64,000 nucleotides of DNA from Lachnospiraceae bacterium (GTDB lineage Bacteria; Bacillota; Clostridia; Lachnospirales; Lachnospiraceae). The position numbers were made by a program, and so were the translations under genes. Below are positions 43,262 to 52,365 of the stretch, one piece after another (position 1 is the first letter of the stretch; every line of letters begins with the position of its first letter). Under the pieces are notes generated by a model. That model saw nothing but the letters and a program-made list of their open reading frames with translations, was not told where the DNA came from and made no database searches. The stretch covers positions 1 to 64,000 of the forward strand of contig CAAGKF010000165.1 in assembly GCA_900770345.1 (NCBI GenBank). Reading direction: 5' to 3'.

Positions 43262-43456
43262 GCCATGGTGAGGGACAGAGGTGTGACTTTGCAGGACATT
43301 TAGAAGACGTTAGGAGGTGGATTTTTTCGTTCAGAGCCACATCAATATTGTCTGAGCGCAGCGAGTTTATTGATGTGGCTCTGGTCCTTAGAAAAAATAC
43401 AGCTTCTTACGTCTTCAAATGTCCGAAACCGGAACGCCTCTGTCCCTCACCATGGC
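43262..43456. repeat. 195-nt near-perfect palindrome between divergent promoters
   Basis: The outer arms GCCATGGTGAGGGACAGAGG and its exact complement (43262-43281 with 43437-43456) pair over 20 bp. Further arms pair at 43294-43301/43417-43424, 43303-43310/43409-43416, 43321-43328/43391-43398 and 43332-43347/43368-43383 (16 bp), leaving a 20-base loop with CTGAGCGCAGCGAG. About 60 bp are paired in total. It fills the space between the -35 boxes of DUF362 (43244) and ybaK (43465), so it is probably not part of either transcript. It could be a MITE-like or REP-like repeat element; no target-site duplication was seen. Read as protein, it yields a fortuitous frame with SERSEF. Confidence 0.9.
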
Positions 43457-43464
43457 CACACCCA

Positions 43465-43493
43465 TTGACTCACCCCCCAAAAAATAGTATGAT
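43465..43493 (+). promoter_or_regulatory. promoter of ybaK
   Basis: TTGACT and TATGAT are spaced by 17 bases, 8 bases beyond the palindrome. Confidence 0.65.
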
Positions 43494-43534
43494 GAGATCG
43501 AAAATGCCGGCAGCGGACAGGAGAGTGACAGAAA

Positions 43535-44002
43535 ATGGTAAAAACAAATGTAATGCGGCTTTTGGATGCGGCGAAGATCCCTTATGAGACAGGAACCTAT
43601 GAGGTAGATGAAAATGACCTTTCAGGCAGTCATGCGGCGGATATGATGGGTGTGGACCATGATATGATGTATAAGACTCTTGTGCTGAAGGGAGAGAAAA
43701 AGGGCTATCTGGTGTGCTGCATTCCCGTAGATGAGGAGCTGGATTTGAAGAAGGTAGCCAAAGCTGCCGGAGAGAAAAAGGTGGAGATGATCCACGTAAA
43801 GGATATGCTGGGAATCACCGGCTATATCCGGGGCGGCTGTTCTCCCATAGGAATGAAAAAGAAGTACCCTACCTACATTGAAGAAACGGCTCAGCTTTAT
43901 GATACGATCATGGTCAGCGCCGGACAGCGGGGGGTTCAGGTAACACTGGATCCGGAAAGGCTGCGAGAATATGTGGAAGGCGCCTTCGTCCCCCTGATTT
44001 AG
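43535..44002 (+). CDS. ybaK: Cys-tRNA(Pro)/Cys-tRNA(Cys) deacylase, YbaK/EbsC type
   Basis: This 155-residue trans-editing protein hydrolyses Cys-tRNA(Pro) made in error by ProRS. Family marks are the N-terminal KTNVMRLLD, YKTLVLKGEKKGYLVCCIPVDEELDLKKVAKA with the conserved Lys, and GYIRGGCSPIGMKKKYPTYI containing the GxxSPxG loop. Full length. It has its own promoter and is followed by 6S RNA. Confidence 0.94.
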   Translation: MVKTNVMRLLDAAKIPYETGTYEVDENDLSGSHAADMMGVDHDMMYKTLVLKGEKKGYLVCCIPVDEELDLKKVAKAAGEKKVEMIHVKDMLGITGYIRGGCSPIGMKKKYPTYIEETAQLYDTIMVSAGQRGVQVTLDPERLREYVEGAFVPLI

Positions 44003-44061
44003 GGAAACAGCGTATTTATTCATTCATCTGTTAATGAAAGCAGATTGGCAAAAAAATCATC

Positions 44062-44090
44062 TTGAAAAACATGTTCCTTTGGGTTATAAT
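44062..44090 (+). promoter_or_regulatory. promoter of 6S RNA
   Basis: TTGAAA and TATAAT are spaced by 17 bases; transcription should start near 44097. Confidence 0.8.
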
Positions 44091-44096
44091 AGCACC

Positions 44097-44340
44097 ATAA
44101 TAAATGAAGCGAACCTGTAATTACCTGGGGTGTTCGATATTCTTACCAATTTTGAACCTACATTAGACAAAAGGGATTCCAATATTTTTAGACGGATGTC
44201 AGGCCTCCTGTTTGAGTGGAAGGCAGAAGCCTAAGTGAGGTTGCCCACCTAGCATTGCTAGGCGTCAATAAGTAAGAGACGGCATCTTGGGGTTACAGAC
44301 GATAAAAGCAGCGAGGTTCTCGCTGCTTTCCTTCGTTTTT
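44097..44340 (+). ncRNA. ssrS: 6S RNA
   Basis: The ~240-base non-coding stretch has the hallmarks of 6S RNA, which mimics an open promoter and sequesters the housekeeping RNA polymerase. Its closing regions CCTGGGGTGTTCG (44124-44136) and GACGGCATCTTGGGGT (near 44279-44293) match the conserved ends of bacterial 6S RNAs (compare TGAGATGTTCG and GGCGGCATCTCGG in E. coli). A large internal bulge is flanked by paired arms such as CACCTAGC/GCTAGG. It has its own promoter and an intrinsic terminator (AAAGCAGCGAG-GTT-CTCGCTGCTTT, 44305-44329). Exact ends are estimated. Confidence 0.88.
44305..44340 (+). terminator. intrinsic terminator of 6S RNA
   Basis: An 11-bp stem AAAGCAGCGAG/CTCGCTGCTTT is followed by CCTTCGTTTTT. 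Confidence 0.85.
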
Positions 44341-44402
44341 CACCTTATTTCGCTGCCATTCCCATGCATTACCCTTATTTGAACAGAATACAGGAGGCCA
44401 AA

Positions 44403-46673
44403 ATGAACAGAAAGAACCAGATGATCGCCTGGGTTGCAGGTGTTATTACCATAGTTGTGGCGCTGATGATCATTATTGTGGTAATAGAACCCTCGGGGGA
44501 TGGAATAACCAGGGCGCAGGCATGCAAAGCAATGGCTCTTGTTCTCACTTCCGGGGGGGATTTGAAAAAGAGGGAACAGAAACGGGAATCCTCATATTTT
44601 TCTTCCAGGGAGAAGAACAACTGGTTTGTGCCCTACATGGATTATCTTTATGAGGAAGGGTATCTGGATCCGGAGCTGACAGAGCCTTCTCTTTCTTCGG
44701 CTCAGGGACTTCTTACATATGAAGAGGCGGCCCTTATGGCGGATGGAGTTTCAGGTAAGCTCAAGCTCCAGGCGGGCTCCACCAGATTCAATAAAGACAG
44801 TGTGATACCGGAAAAAGAATGGTGGGAGCTGTATGAGGCTATTCGGAAGGAAACAGATGCGGAAGGTGTCGTAAGAGAGATCGATGCGGTGCTTTACGGA
44901 ACACCCTCTAATCTTCCAAAAGCCCAGAGCTGGACTGCTTACACTACGGAGGGAAATTTCGGATTTCAGGGACTGGCTCTGGATTCGTATATCGACTGCA
45001 GGATCCGTTTCCTGGAAAGAGAAGGCGAGATCATTGCAGTCAGAGAGCTGATCAGCAGGGACGTGGTTTATGAAAATGTATGGCTGGCAGAGGCAGAGGG
45101 TGATGTTTTCCGCGTGTATCTTGGAACATCCTGCCGGGAATTTCCGGCATCTTCCGGTCTGAAGGAAGATCCTTCTCTGGCCGGTAATCTGGCGGATCTT
45201 CACCTGGAGCATGGAGTTCTTAAAAAGGTGACCATAAAAAAGGACCGCATAAAAGGAAAGGTTCTTTCTGTTTCCGGTGATGCGGTGGAGATCGAGGGCT
45301 ATGGAGAAATTCCCGTTTCTGAAAATTTTCAGGTGTATAAGGTTTATGGCGAATTTCAGGTTCTGGGAATCAGCGATATCCTGGTAGGGTATGATCTCCA
45401 GGAATTTGTGGCTGCTGACGGAAAGCTTTGCGCAGCTCTTCTGGTGAGAGAGTTTGATGCGGGCACGATTCGTGTTCTTCTGATGGATACGGGCTTTCGC
45501 AGCTTGTTTCATCCTTCGGCGGAAATATTGTTAAACTGTCCGGCTGACCTGGAATACCTGGATTCCCGGGGCGAAACAAAGAGTGAGCGTCTGGAGGCGG
45601 GAACACGCCTTACGGTCACGCCGGAGGATGAACGGCTGAGGAGGGGACGTATGACGGTCATACCGGAGGGCGAAGAGGGGTTTACCCTCTGCTCTGTGGA
45701 GCGCGGCCAGGGACAGCCTGTTTACAGCGGCAGTCTGGAGATCAAGGCGGAGGAAAATGGTCTTGTTCTGGTAAATGATCTGTATCTGGAGGATTATCTT
45801 GCCAAAGTAGTTCCCAGTGAGATGCCGCCTTCTTATGAAACGGAGGCACTGAAGGCACAGGCGGTCTGTGCCCGTACCTACGCTTATCGGCAGATCCGGG
45901 GAAACAGCTACAGCCAGTACGGGGCGCACGTGGATGACAGTACCAATTTCCAGGTGTACAACAATGTAAGCTCCCATGAGAGGACGGACCGGGCCGTAAG
46001 AGAGACATACGGAGAAATGCTGTTCTATGAGGATGAGCCGATAGAGGCATTTTATTACTCTACCTCCTGCGGCCGGGGAGCAGACGGGAGCGTTTGGGGC
46101 GGTCAGGGAGGAGCGCTTCCTTACCTTCAGGCAAAGGAAATAAAATCCGGCGGCAGAGTGCTTTCCGAAAACGACAACGGGGATTTTGATGAATTTATCA
46201 GAAGCAGCAGCCCTTCCGCCTATGATTCTTCATTTGCCATGTACCGATGGGAGACGGATATACCGGCATCTCTTTTGTCCGGACGGATAAACGGAGTCGG
46301 AGAGGCAGACGCGATTACAGTAACCTCACGGGGAGCGGGAGGAATTGCCGAAGAGCTGGAGGTGACCGGAAGTCAGGGAAAGGCCGTCATCAAAGGTCAG
46401 AGCGCGATTCGTTCTTCGCTGGGAGATCCGAGCCTGAAGATCAGAAAGAAGGACGGTTCTGTTCTGGAAGGAAGCGCCTCTCTTCCCAGTGCCTTTGTTT
46501 CTCTGGAAAAGAGGAAGGATACGGATGGAAATACGGTTTTTCATGTTTACGGAGGAGGCTTCGGCCATGGCGTGGGAATGAGCCAGAACGGTGCCCAGGG
46601 AATGGCAAAGGAAGGAAAAACCTATAAGGAGATATTGGAATTTTTCTACTGCGGAGCAGAAATATGCAGGTAA
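44403..46673 (+). CDS. SpoIID/LytB-domain cell wall protein
   Basis: This 756-residue protein has an N-terminal membrane anchor (about 7-28), then a region resembling S-layer homology repeats (ITRAQACKAMALVL, WFVPYMDYLYEEGYL), a long beta-rich middle, and a C-terminal SpoIID domain (about 455-756). SpoIID motifs are DYLAKVVPSEMPPSYETEAL with the catalytic-type Glu, AQAVCARTYAY, YSTSCGRG and the terminal GGGFGHGVGMSQNGAQG. SpoIID proteins are peptidoglycan lytic transglycosylases or amidase enhancers. It is longer than sporulation SpoIID, so it is more likely a vegetative wall enzyme. ATG 44403 follows AGGAGG by 5 bases. A terminator follows. Confidence 0.88.
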   Translation: MNRKNQMIAWVAGVITIVVALMIIIVVIEPSGDGITRAQACKAMALVLTSGGDLKKREQKRESSYFSSREKNNWFVPYMDYLYEEGYLDPELTEPSLSSAQGLLTYEEAALMADGVSGKLKLQAGSTRFNKDSVIPEKEWWELYEAIRKETDAEGVVREIDAVLYGTPSNLPKAQSWTAYTTEGNFGFQGLALDSYIDCRIRFLEREGEIIAVRELISRDVVYENVWLAEAEGDVFRVYLGTSCREFPASSGLKEDPSLAGNLADLHLEHGVLKKVTIKKDRIKGKVLSVSGDAVEIEGYGEIPVSENFQVYKVYGEFQVLGISDILVGYDLQEFVAADGKLCAALLVREFDAGTIRVLLMDTGFRSLFHPSAEILLNCPADLEYLDSRGETKSERLEAGTRLTVTPEDERLRRGRMTVIPEGEEGFTLCSVERGQGQPVYSGSLEIKAEENGLVLVNDLYLEDYLAKVVPSEMPPSYETEALKAQAVCARTYAYRQIRGNSYSQYGAHVDDSTNFQVYNNVSSHERTDRAVRETYGEMLFYEDEPIEAFYYSTSCGRGADGSVWGGQGGALPYLQAKEIKSGGRVLSENDNGDFDEFIRSSSPSAYDSSFAMYRWETDIPASLLSGRINGVGEADAITVTSRGAGGIAEELEVTGSQGKAVIKGQSAIRSSLGDPSLKIRKKDGSVLEGSASLPSAFVSLEKRKDTDGNTVFHVYGGGFGHGVGMSQNGAQGMAKEGKTYKEILEFFYCGAEICR

Positions 46674-46676
46674 AGT

Positions 46677-46714
46677 AAAAGGAGGAGATCTGATGGTTCA
46701 GGTCTCCTCCTTTT
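46677..46714. terminator. bidirectional terminator
   Basis: AAAAGGAGGAGA pairs with TCTCCTCCTTTT across a 14-base loop, between the convergent SpoIID-domain and 3D-domain genes. Confidence 0.88.
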
Positions 46715-46748
46715 AAGAGGTGTGCCTGGCGGCACGTATGTCTGTATT

Positions 46749-47483
46749 TTACAGCTGTACCAGATATACCTCAGCATTTCTGGTTCCGTGCTGTCTTGTC
46801 TCTGCGTGGGTGTCATAGAAGATATCGATATGGTTGCCTCTTACACCTCCGCCTTTGTCTTCTGCGGTGTAAATAACGCCGTTGATCATCAGCTTGGAGC
46901 CGTAAGGGATCACCCGCGGGTCAACAGCTACTGTGTGGCTTGCCTGGGCGATGGCGCCGGTACAGGTGTGGCGTCCCCAGCCTTCGGAGCATGCATAGCA
47001 GGGGCAGTAGGCTGTTGTTTTAAATACGCCGAGAGAAACGAGATTGGCGTTTGAGGGCTGGGCGGTCTCTTCTTCCGCAGCTTCTGCTGCAGTTCCGTTG
47101 GTGTAGGTCCTGGTGTTGGAGAAGCTTCTTCCGTCTACCGTTCCCTCGATCAGATACACGCCCTCATCGTAAGAGGACCAGTCCACATTCAGCGTGAAGC
47201 CGTGGCAGCCATTGCCTTTGGATTCCCTGTAAAGATCTTCACGGTATTCATTGGCGCAGAGCCTGCGGCTGAGTACTTCTTCTCCTGTAGATTCTTTTTT
47301 GATGGAGATCTGTACGGTGAGAGCTTCATCGAAAGCATCACTGTTGTAAGCCCATCCTGTGATCGCAGTATCATCTGCTGTTTCAAAACGCCCTTTTGAT
47401 ACGGCTGCAAATGCCGTAAACGCGGTAGCAGCCAAAAAAGTAACTGTCAAAATTGTTCCGGTTAGTAAGTGTCTTAATTTCAT
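46749..47483 (-). CDS. secreted 3D-domain protein
   Basis: This 244-residue protein has a signal peptide (about 1-27, ending TAFA), a beta-rich region (about 28-125) and a C-terminal 3D domain from about 150. The three Asp that name the fold are in VAVDPRVIPYG, TAEDKGGGV and HIDIFYDTH; cysteines in CPCYACSEG and TCTG probably form a small cluster or disulfides. The fold is shared by MltA-like lytic transglycosylases and by Rpf/YabE/YuiC-type wall proteins, so it may act on peptidoglycan. A second 3D gene lies directly upstream in the same orientation. Confidence 0.88.
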   Translation of the reverse strand: MKLRHLLTGTILTVTFLAATAFTAFAAVSKGRFETADDTAITGWAYNSDAFDEALTVQISIKKESTGEEVLSRRLCANEYREDLYRESKGNGCHGFTLNVDWSSYDEGVYLIEGTVDGRSFSNTRTYTNGTAAEAAEEETAQPSNANLVSLGVFKTTAYCPCYACSEGWGRHTCTGAIAQASHTVAVDPRVIPYGSKLMINGVIYTAEDKGGGVRGNHIDIFYDTHAETRQHGTRNAEVYLVQL

Positions 47484-47706
47484 TGATATTACCTCCCATT
47501 GCTCAATTCATATTTCACATTGATTTTTAACACATTAATAATAATATGTAACAATTTTGTAATATATGAGCAATAAACAAGTTTTTAACATATTTTTTCA
47601 GGACTGTCAAGGAAAAAATTGGAAATTAACTGTTTTTAGGGGGCAAAGAGGCCTGATTATGGAATTTAGAACAATTTAAGGCGGTTTCGTTCATTTTTCG
47701 TAACAA

Positions 47707-48168
47707 TTATTCTTCTATTAAAAATACTTCCGCGGTGTAGGTACCTTTGGCCAGAGCTTCTTCATGGCTTCCATAGAAAATATCCACCATATCGCCCTGC
47801 ACGCCGGATCCGCAGTCTTCTACCGTATAGATAATATCTGCGATCCGCAGTCTGGTTCCTGCCGGGAAGCGGTCCATATCGGCAGCCAGGGTGTGCTCCG
47901 GAGAGGGAACTGTACCGGAGTATGTAAGAGTATGTCCGCCGGAACAGATCTCACAGCCGCAATAGCCGGTTACGGTAAACATGCCCAGGGAAATGCCCTC
48001 AGCTTTCTGTTTTTTAATTTCCGCGGCTCCGGGTCCTGCGTCTACAAATTCCTCCTCTGAAAAAGAAGGAGAGCCGCAAACGCTGCCGGCCATAGCCGGA
48101 AATGCCGTAAAAAGACTTATTCCCGCGATCAGCGCGACCAGAAATGTTTTTTTCAGGATCTTTCTCAT
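47707..48168 (-). CDS. short secreted 3D-domain protein
   Basis: This 153-residue protein has a signal peptide (MRKILKKTFLVALIAG..., ending AMA) and a 3D domain with Asp in LAADMDRFP, TVEDCGSGV and MVDIFYGSH; cysteines in CGCEICSG. The start is set at 48168 because GGAGG lies just upstream; earlier in-frame starts have none. It is the shorter relative of the 46749 protein, lacking its beta-rich middle. It has its own promoter, with a 13-bp tandem repeat in its leader. Confidence 0.85.
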   Translation of the reverse strand: MRKILKKTFLVALIAGISLFTAFPAMAGSVCGSPSFSEEEFVDAGPGAAEIKKQKAEGISLGMFTVTGYCGCEICSGGHTLTYSGTVPSPEHTLAADMDRFPAGTRLRIADIIYTVEDCGSGVQGDMVDIFYGSHEEALAKGTYTAEVFLIEE

Positions 48169-48205
48169 GGGGTACCTCCGCAGTATCTGTGATAGTTTCA
48201 GTAGC

Positions 48206-48250
48206 AGCTTCAATAAGTAGCTTCAATAAGTAGCTTCAATAAGTAGCTTT
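48206..48250. repeat. 13-bp tandem repeat in the 3D-gene leader
   Basis: Three exact copies of AGCTTCAATAAGT and a partial fourth lie between the minus-strand promoter (48302-48329) and the start of the 3D gene, so they should be in its 5' leader RNA. Confidence 0.8.
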
Positions 48251-48546
48251 CGTAATAGTAATGGCAGCAGCTATGGTAGCAGGAACAGCAAGTGTATCTT
48301 CATTATATTACAAAAATGTTAAAAGTCAAGGATAACAGATGAATAAATTGTTACAAAATCATAAAAAGTGGAGATGAGATACAAAATTACGTGAAAAAAT
48401 ATATAAAATGTGGGTGCTTATTCCCTGAAATATGGGGGATTTACCTGAAATGGTCAGGCAGGAGCCTTTGAAAAAGCAGATTCTGGTTTATTTGTGCTGT
48501 GAATGCCGTATGAAAGAAGTATGAAGAAAGAATTTGTAATTATCTC
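48251..48546. other. gene-free AT-rich intergenic stretch
   Basis: This stretch between the 3D gene and hrcA holds the minus-strand 3D promoter (48302-48329) and nothing else recognised. Confidence 0.6.
48302..48329 (-). promoter_or_regulatory. promoter of the short 3D gene
   Basis: On the minus strand, TTGACT and TATAAT are spaced by 16 bases. Confidence 0.7.
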
Positions 48547-48575
48547 TTGACAAATCCTCCGAGAAGGAATATATT
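48547..48575 (+). promoter_or_regulatory. promoter of the hrcA-grpE-dnaK operon
   Basis: TTGACA and TATATT are spaced by 17 bases, directly upstream of CIRCE. Confidence 0.88.
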
Positions 48576-48589
48576 ATGAAATGTAAATG

Positions 48590-48616
48590 TTAGCACTCCA
48601 ACAAGCCGAGTGCTAA
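48590..48616. promoter_or_regulatory. CIRCE operator of the dnaK operon
   Basis: A perfect TTAGCACTC-N9-GAGTGCTAA lies 14 bases after the -10, in the usual place over the transcript start. HrcA, encoded by the next gene, should bind it and so repress its own operon. Confidence 0.96.
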
Positions 48617-48648
48617 CAACAAGATAAAAGGAAGGTGGTTGGCGACAG

Positions 48649-49695
48649 ATGGATGAACAGCTGGACGAACGGAAGATTACCATATTAAAGGCGATCATTA
48701 AGACCTACCTGGAAACAGGGGAACCCGTAGGTTCCAGAACCATTTCCAAATATTCGGAACTGAAGCTCAGTTCGGCCACCATCCGCAATGAGATGTCAGA
48801 CCTGGAGGAGATGGGCTATATTATACAGCCGCACACCTCCGCGGGACGTATCCCTTCTGATAAGGGGTACCGGTTTTATGTAGACCGGATCATGCAGGAA
48901 AAGGACAATGAGGTCACAGAGTTTAAGGAAATGATGGTCCAGAAGGTAGATAAGCTGGAGCTGGTTCTGAAAAAGATGGCTCAGGCGCTGGCTTCCAATA
49001 CCAACTATGCGGCAATGATCAGCGGACCCAGCTACCACAAGACAAAGCTGAAATTTATTCAGCTTTCCAAAATGGAGAAGAATAAGCTTCTGGTGGTTGT
49101 GGTGGTGGAAGGCAACATTATCAAGAACACCATGATCGATGTTTCAGAAGAAATTTCCGATGACGCGCTGCTGAATCTGAATATCCTGTTAAACAGCAGT
49201 CTCAATGGCCTGACAATTGAAGAAATCAATCTGGATATCATCAGTAAGCTGAAAGGCGATGCCGGTTCCCACAGTCAGCTGGTGGAGCTGGTGCTGAACG
49301 AGGTGGCGGAAGCTATCCGGGCAGGAGAAGAGGATCTTCAGATATATACCAGCGGAGCAACAAATATTTTCCGGTACCCGGAGCTTTCAGAGGGCGGAAA
49401 GGCCAGCCAGCTTATCGGTACGCTGGAGCATAAAGAGGTTCTGCAGGAGTTTGTATCGGAAATCAATACCGATTCTCAGAGCCAGTCGGGTATTCAGGTA
49501 TATATTGGTGATGAGACGCCGGTTCAGTCCATGAAGGACTGCAGCGTGGTTACAGCTAATTATGACCTGGGCGGAGGCTTAAGAGGCACCATTGGAATCA
49601 TAGGTCCCAAACGTATGGATTACGAAAAAGTGCTGGGCACTTTGCGGAACCTGATGAATCAGCTGGATGTGGCATTTAAAAAAGATGAAAGGTGA
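48649..49695 (+). CDS. hrcA: heat-inducible transcription repressor HrcA
   Basis: This 348-residue repressor binds CIRCE with GroEL-assisted folding in known systems. The N-terminal winged helix (about 1-75) includes LDERKITILKAIIKTYLETGEPVGS, SSATIRNEMSDLEEMG and HTSAGRIPSDKGYR; a GAF-like domain and a C-terminal region with LGTLRNLMNQL follow. First in the hrcA-grpE-dnaK-dnaJ order typical of Firmicutes; GAAGGTGG precedes the ATG. Regulated by the CIRCE just upstream and likely also controls htpG. Confidence 0.97.
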   Translation: MDEQLDERKITILKAIIKTYLETGEPVGSRTISKYSELKLSSATIRNEMSDLEEMGYIIQPHTSAGRIPSDKGYRFYVDRIMQEKDNEVTEFKEMMVQKVDKLELVLKKMAQALASNTNYAAMISGPSYHKTKLKFIQLSKMEKNKLLVVVVVEGNIIKNTMIDVSEEISDDALLNLNILLNSSLNGLTIEEINLDIISKLKGDAGSHSQLVELVLNEVAEAIRAGEEDLQIYTSGATNIFRYPELSEGGKASQLIGTLEHKEVLQEFVSEINTDSQSQSGIQVYIGDETPVQSMKDCSVVTANYDLGGGLRGTIGIIGPKRMDYEKVLGTLRNLMNQLDVAFKKDER

Positions 49696-49701
49696 TAAAC
49701 T

Positions 49702-50370
49702 GTGAGTGAAGATAAGAGAGCAGAAGAATTAGAGAAGGAAGCCTGCAGCGCGGCTGAGGAGGCAGAGGTTTCCGGACAGAAAGCTGAGGCCGGTGAGAAG
49801 ACTGAGAGCGCCGGCGGAGATACAGCGGAAAAGGCGGAAGGAACTCCCGGAGAGGAGAATGCTTCCGGAGAGTCAGAAACTTCTGAGAATAAGAACGCGG
49901 AAGACAAGAAGGGATTTTTTAAGAAAAAGAAAGATCCCAGGGATGAGAAGATTGAGGAACTGACAGACAGAGTAAAGCGTCAGATGGCTGAGTTCGAAAA
50001 TTTCCGCAAGCGTACGGAAAAGGAAAAGTCCACGATGTATGAAATGGGCGCCAGGGATATGATCGAGAGGATCCTTCCGGTGGTGGATAATTTTGAGAGA
50101 GGTCTGGCTGTCATACCGGAGGATGCCAAGGGAACACCTGTGGCAGAGGGTATGGAGAAGATCTACAAGCAGCTTCAGAAAACGCTGGAGGATGCCGGTG
50201 TGAAGGCCATTGAGGCAGCCGGAAAAGAATTTGATCCCAACTTCCACAATGCAGTGATGCATGTGGAGGACGACAGTCTGGGAGAGAACATCGTAGCCGA
50301 GGAGCTTCAGAAGGGCTATATGTACAGAGACAGTGTTGTGAGACACAGCATGGTAAAAGTAGCTAACTAG
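49702..50370 (+). CDS. grpE: nucleotide exchange factor GrpE
   Basis: This 222-residue co-chaperone releases ADP from DnaK. The first ~75 residues are acidic and Ala/Glu-rich, followed by a long coiled coil (IEELTDRVKRQMAEFENFRKR) and the conserved C-terminal beta domain (EFDPNFHNAVMHVEDD, NIVAEELQKGYMYRDSVVRHSMV). It starts at GTG 49702, 6 bases after hrcA, with AAAGGTGAT upstream. Confidence 0.97.
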   Translation: MSEDKRAEELEKEACSAAEEAEVSGQKAEAGEKTESAGGDTAEKAEGTPGEENASGESETSENKNAEDKKGFFKKKKDPRDEKIEELTDRVKRQMAEFENFRKRTEKEKSTMYEMGARDMIERILPVVDNFERGLAVIPEDAKGTPVAEGMEKIYKQLQKTLEDAGVKAIEAAGKEFDPNFHNAVMHVEDDSLGENIVAEELQKGYMYRDSVVRHSMVKVAN

Positions 50371-50404
50371 ACATTATTTTAAATAAATTCAGGAGGAAAA
50401 AACT

Positions 50405-52261
50405 ATGAGCAAGATTATTGGTATTGACTTAGGTACAACAAATAGCTGCGTTTCCGTTATGGAAGGCGGAAAACCAACCGTTATTGCCAACGCAGAGGGC
50501 GTAAGAACTACACCGTCCGTTGTGGCATTTACAAAAACAGGAGAGAGGCTGGTAGGTGAGCCTGCAAAGCGTCAGGCAGTCACCAATGCGGACAGAACCA
50601 TTTCTTCCATCAAGCGCCATATGGGTACGGATTATAAGGTAGACATTGACGGCAAGAAGTATACTCCTCAGGAGATTTCTGCCATGATCCTGCAGAAGCT
50701 GAAGGCAGATGCGGAGAGCTACCTGGGCGAATCAGTAACAGAGGCTGTTATTACAGTTCCCGCATACTTCAATGACGCGCAGCGTCAGGCAACCAAGGAC
50801 GCAGGCAGGATCGCCGGTCTGGAAGTAAAGCGTATTATCAACGAGCCTACCGCAGCTGCACTGGCTTACGGTCTGGACAATGAAAAAGAGCAGAAGATCA
50901 TGGTATACGACCTGGGCGGCGGTACCTTCGATGTTTCCATCATCGAGATCGGTGACGGCGTAATCGAGGTTCTGTCTACTAACGGTGATACACATCTGGG
51001 CGGCGATGATTTCGATAATGCGGTAACCAACTGGATGATTTCTGAATTCAAGAAGGCAGAAGGCGTAGACCTGTCCAACGACAAGATGGCTCTTCAGAGA
51101 CTGAAGGAAGCAGCCGAGAAGGCAAAGAAGGAGCTGTCCACAGCTACTACCACGAATATCAACCTTCCTTTCATCACAGCAACCGCTGAGGGACCAAAGC
51201 ATCTGGATATGAACCTGACCAGAGCAAAATTTGATGAGCTGACCCATGACCTGATCGAGCGCACCGCTGTCCCTGTACAGAACGCTTTAAGAGATGCAGG
51301 CATCACTGCTTCCGAACTGGGCAAGGTACTGTTGGTAGGCGGTTCCACACGTATGATCTCCGCACAGGAGAAAGTAAAACAGCTGACAGGAAAGGAACCC
51401 AGCAAGTCTCTGAACCCGGATGAGTGCGTATCCATCGGTGCGGCTATCCAGGGCGGCAAGCTGGCAGGCGATGCCGGTGCGGGAGATATCCTTCTTCTGG
51501 ATGTTACGCCTCTGTCTCTGTCCATCGAGACCATGGGCGGCGTTGCTACCAGACTGATCGAGAGAAACACAACGATCCCGACAAAGAAGAGTCAGATCTT
51601 CTCTACCGCAGCAGATAACCAGACTGCCGTTGATATCCACGTAGTACAGGGTGAGCGTCAGTTCGCAAGAGACAACAAGACTCTGGGACAGTTCCGTCTG
51701 GATGGAATTCCGCCCGCAAGAAGAGGCGTTCCGCAGATCGAGGTTACTTTTGATATTGATGCCAACGGTATTGTAAATGTATCCGCGAAGGATCTTGGAA
51801 CAGGAAAAGAGCAGCATATTACCATTACCTCCGGCTCCAACATGTCCGACTCCGATATTGAGAAGGCTGTAAAGGAAGCTGCAGAGTATGAGGCACAGGA
51901 TAAGAAGCGTAAGGAAGCAATCGACGCAAGAAATGATGCTGATTCCATGGTATTCCAGACAGAGAAGGCTCTGGAAGAAGTAGGAGACAAGATTGCTGCC
52001 AATGATAAGGCAGAGGTAGAGGCTGACTTAAACGCACTGAAGGAAGCTATCAACCGTGCTCCGGTTGAAGAGATGACCGATGCCCAGGTTGCAGACATCA
52101 AGGCAGGCAAGGAGAAGCTGATGAACAGTGCTCAGAAGCTGTTTGCAAAGGTTTATGAGCAGGCTCAGGCTGCAGGAGCAGCAGGCCCGAATCCGGGTGC
52201 CGGAGCAGGCTCCTCCAGACCGGATGATGATGTCGTGGACGCCGATTTCAAGGAAGTATAA
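50405..52261 (+). CDS. dnaK: chaperone protein DnaK (Hsp70)
   Basis: This 618-residue ATP-driven chaperone has the phosphate loop [13 protein letters not shown] (residues 6-18), [19 protein letters not shown], and the substrate-binding domain ending in the disordered tail with ARPDD-like [12 protein letters not shown]. It acts with DnaJ and GrpE encoded on either side. AGGAGG lies before the start. Confidence 0.98.
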   Translation: MSKIIGIDLGTTNSCVSVMEGGKPTVIANAEGVRTTPSVVAFTKTGERLVGEPAKRQAVTNADRTISSIKRHMGTDYKVDIDGKKYTPQEISAMILQKLKADAESYLGESVTEAVITVPAYFNDAQRQATKDAGRIAGLEVKRIINEPTAAALAYGLDNEKEQKIMVYDLGGGTFDVSIIEIGDGVIEVLSTNGDTHLGGDDFDNAVTNWMISEFKKAEGVDLSNDKMALQRLKEAAEKAKKELSTATTTNINLPFITATAEGPKHLDMNLTRAKFDELTHDLIERTAVPVQNALRDAGITASELGKVLLVGGSTRMISAQEKVKQLTGKEPSKSLNPDECVSIGAAIQGGKLAGDAGAGDILLLDVTPLSLSIETMGGVATRLIERNTTIPTKKSQIFSTAADNQTAVDIHVVQGERQFARDNKTLGQFRLDGIPPARRGVPQIEVTFDIDANGIVNVSAKDLGTGKEQHITITSGSNMSDSDIEKAVKEAAEYEAQDKKRKEAIDARNDADSMVFQTEKALEEVGDKIAANDKAEVEADLNALKEAINRAPVEEMTDAQVADIKAGKEKLMNSAQKLFAKVYEQAQAAGAAGPNPGAGAGSSRPDDDVVDADFKEV

Positions 52262-52303
52262 CAGACAGAAATAAAAGCAGTAATAAATTCTGACAGTTCA
52301 GAC

Positions 52304-52341
52304 GGGGATTAGGTGCCGGGATTCCGGCATCTAACCCTTTT
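52304..52341 (+). terminator. intrinsic terminator between dnaK and dnaJ
   Basis: A strong imperfect stem, GGG-TTAGGTGCCGG pairing with CCGGCATCTAA-CCC, is followed by TTTTG. It should reduce read-through into dnaJ. Confidence 0.75.
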
Positions 52342-52365
52342 GTGACTGATAAAGAGGAAAACAAC

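Noticed and set aside
43240..43587. A 115-residue frame across the large palindrome
   Set aside because: It covers both arms of the palindrome and runs into ybaK in another frame; the product has no start site or coding character.
48206..48250. 13-bp repeats as a replication iteron set
   Set aside because: Only three copies in a gene leader and no replication gene nearby.
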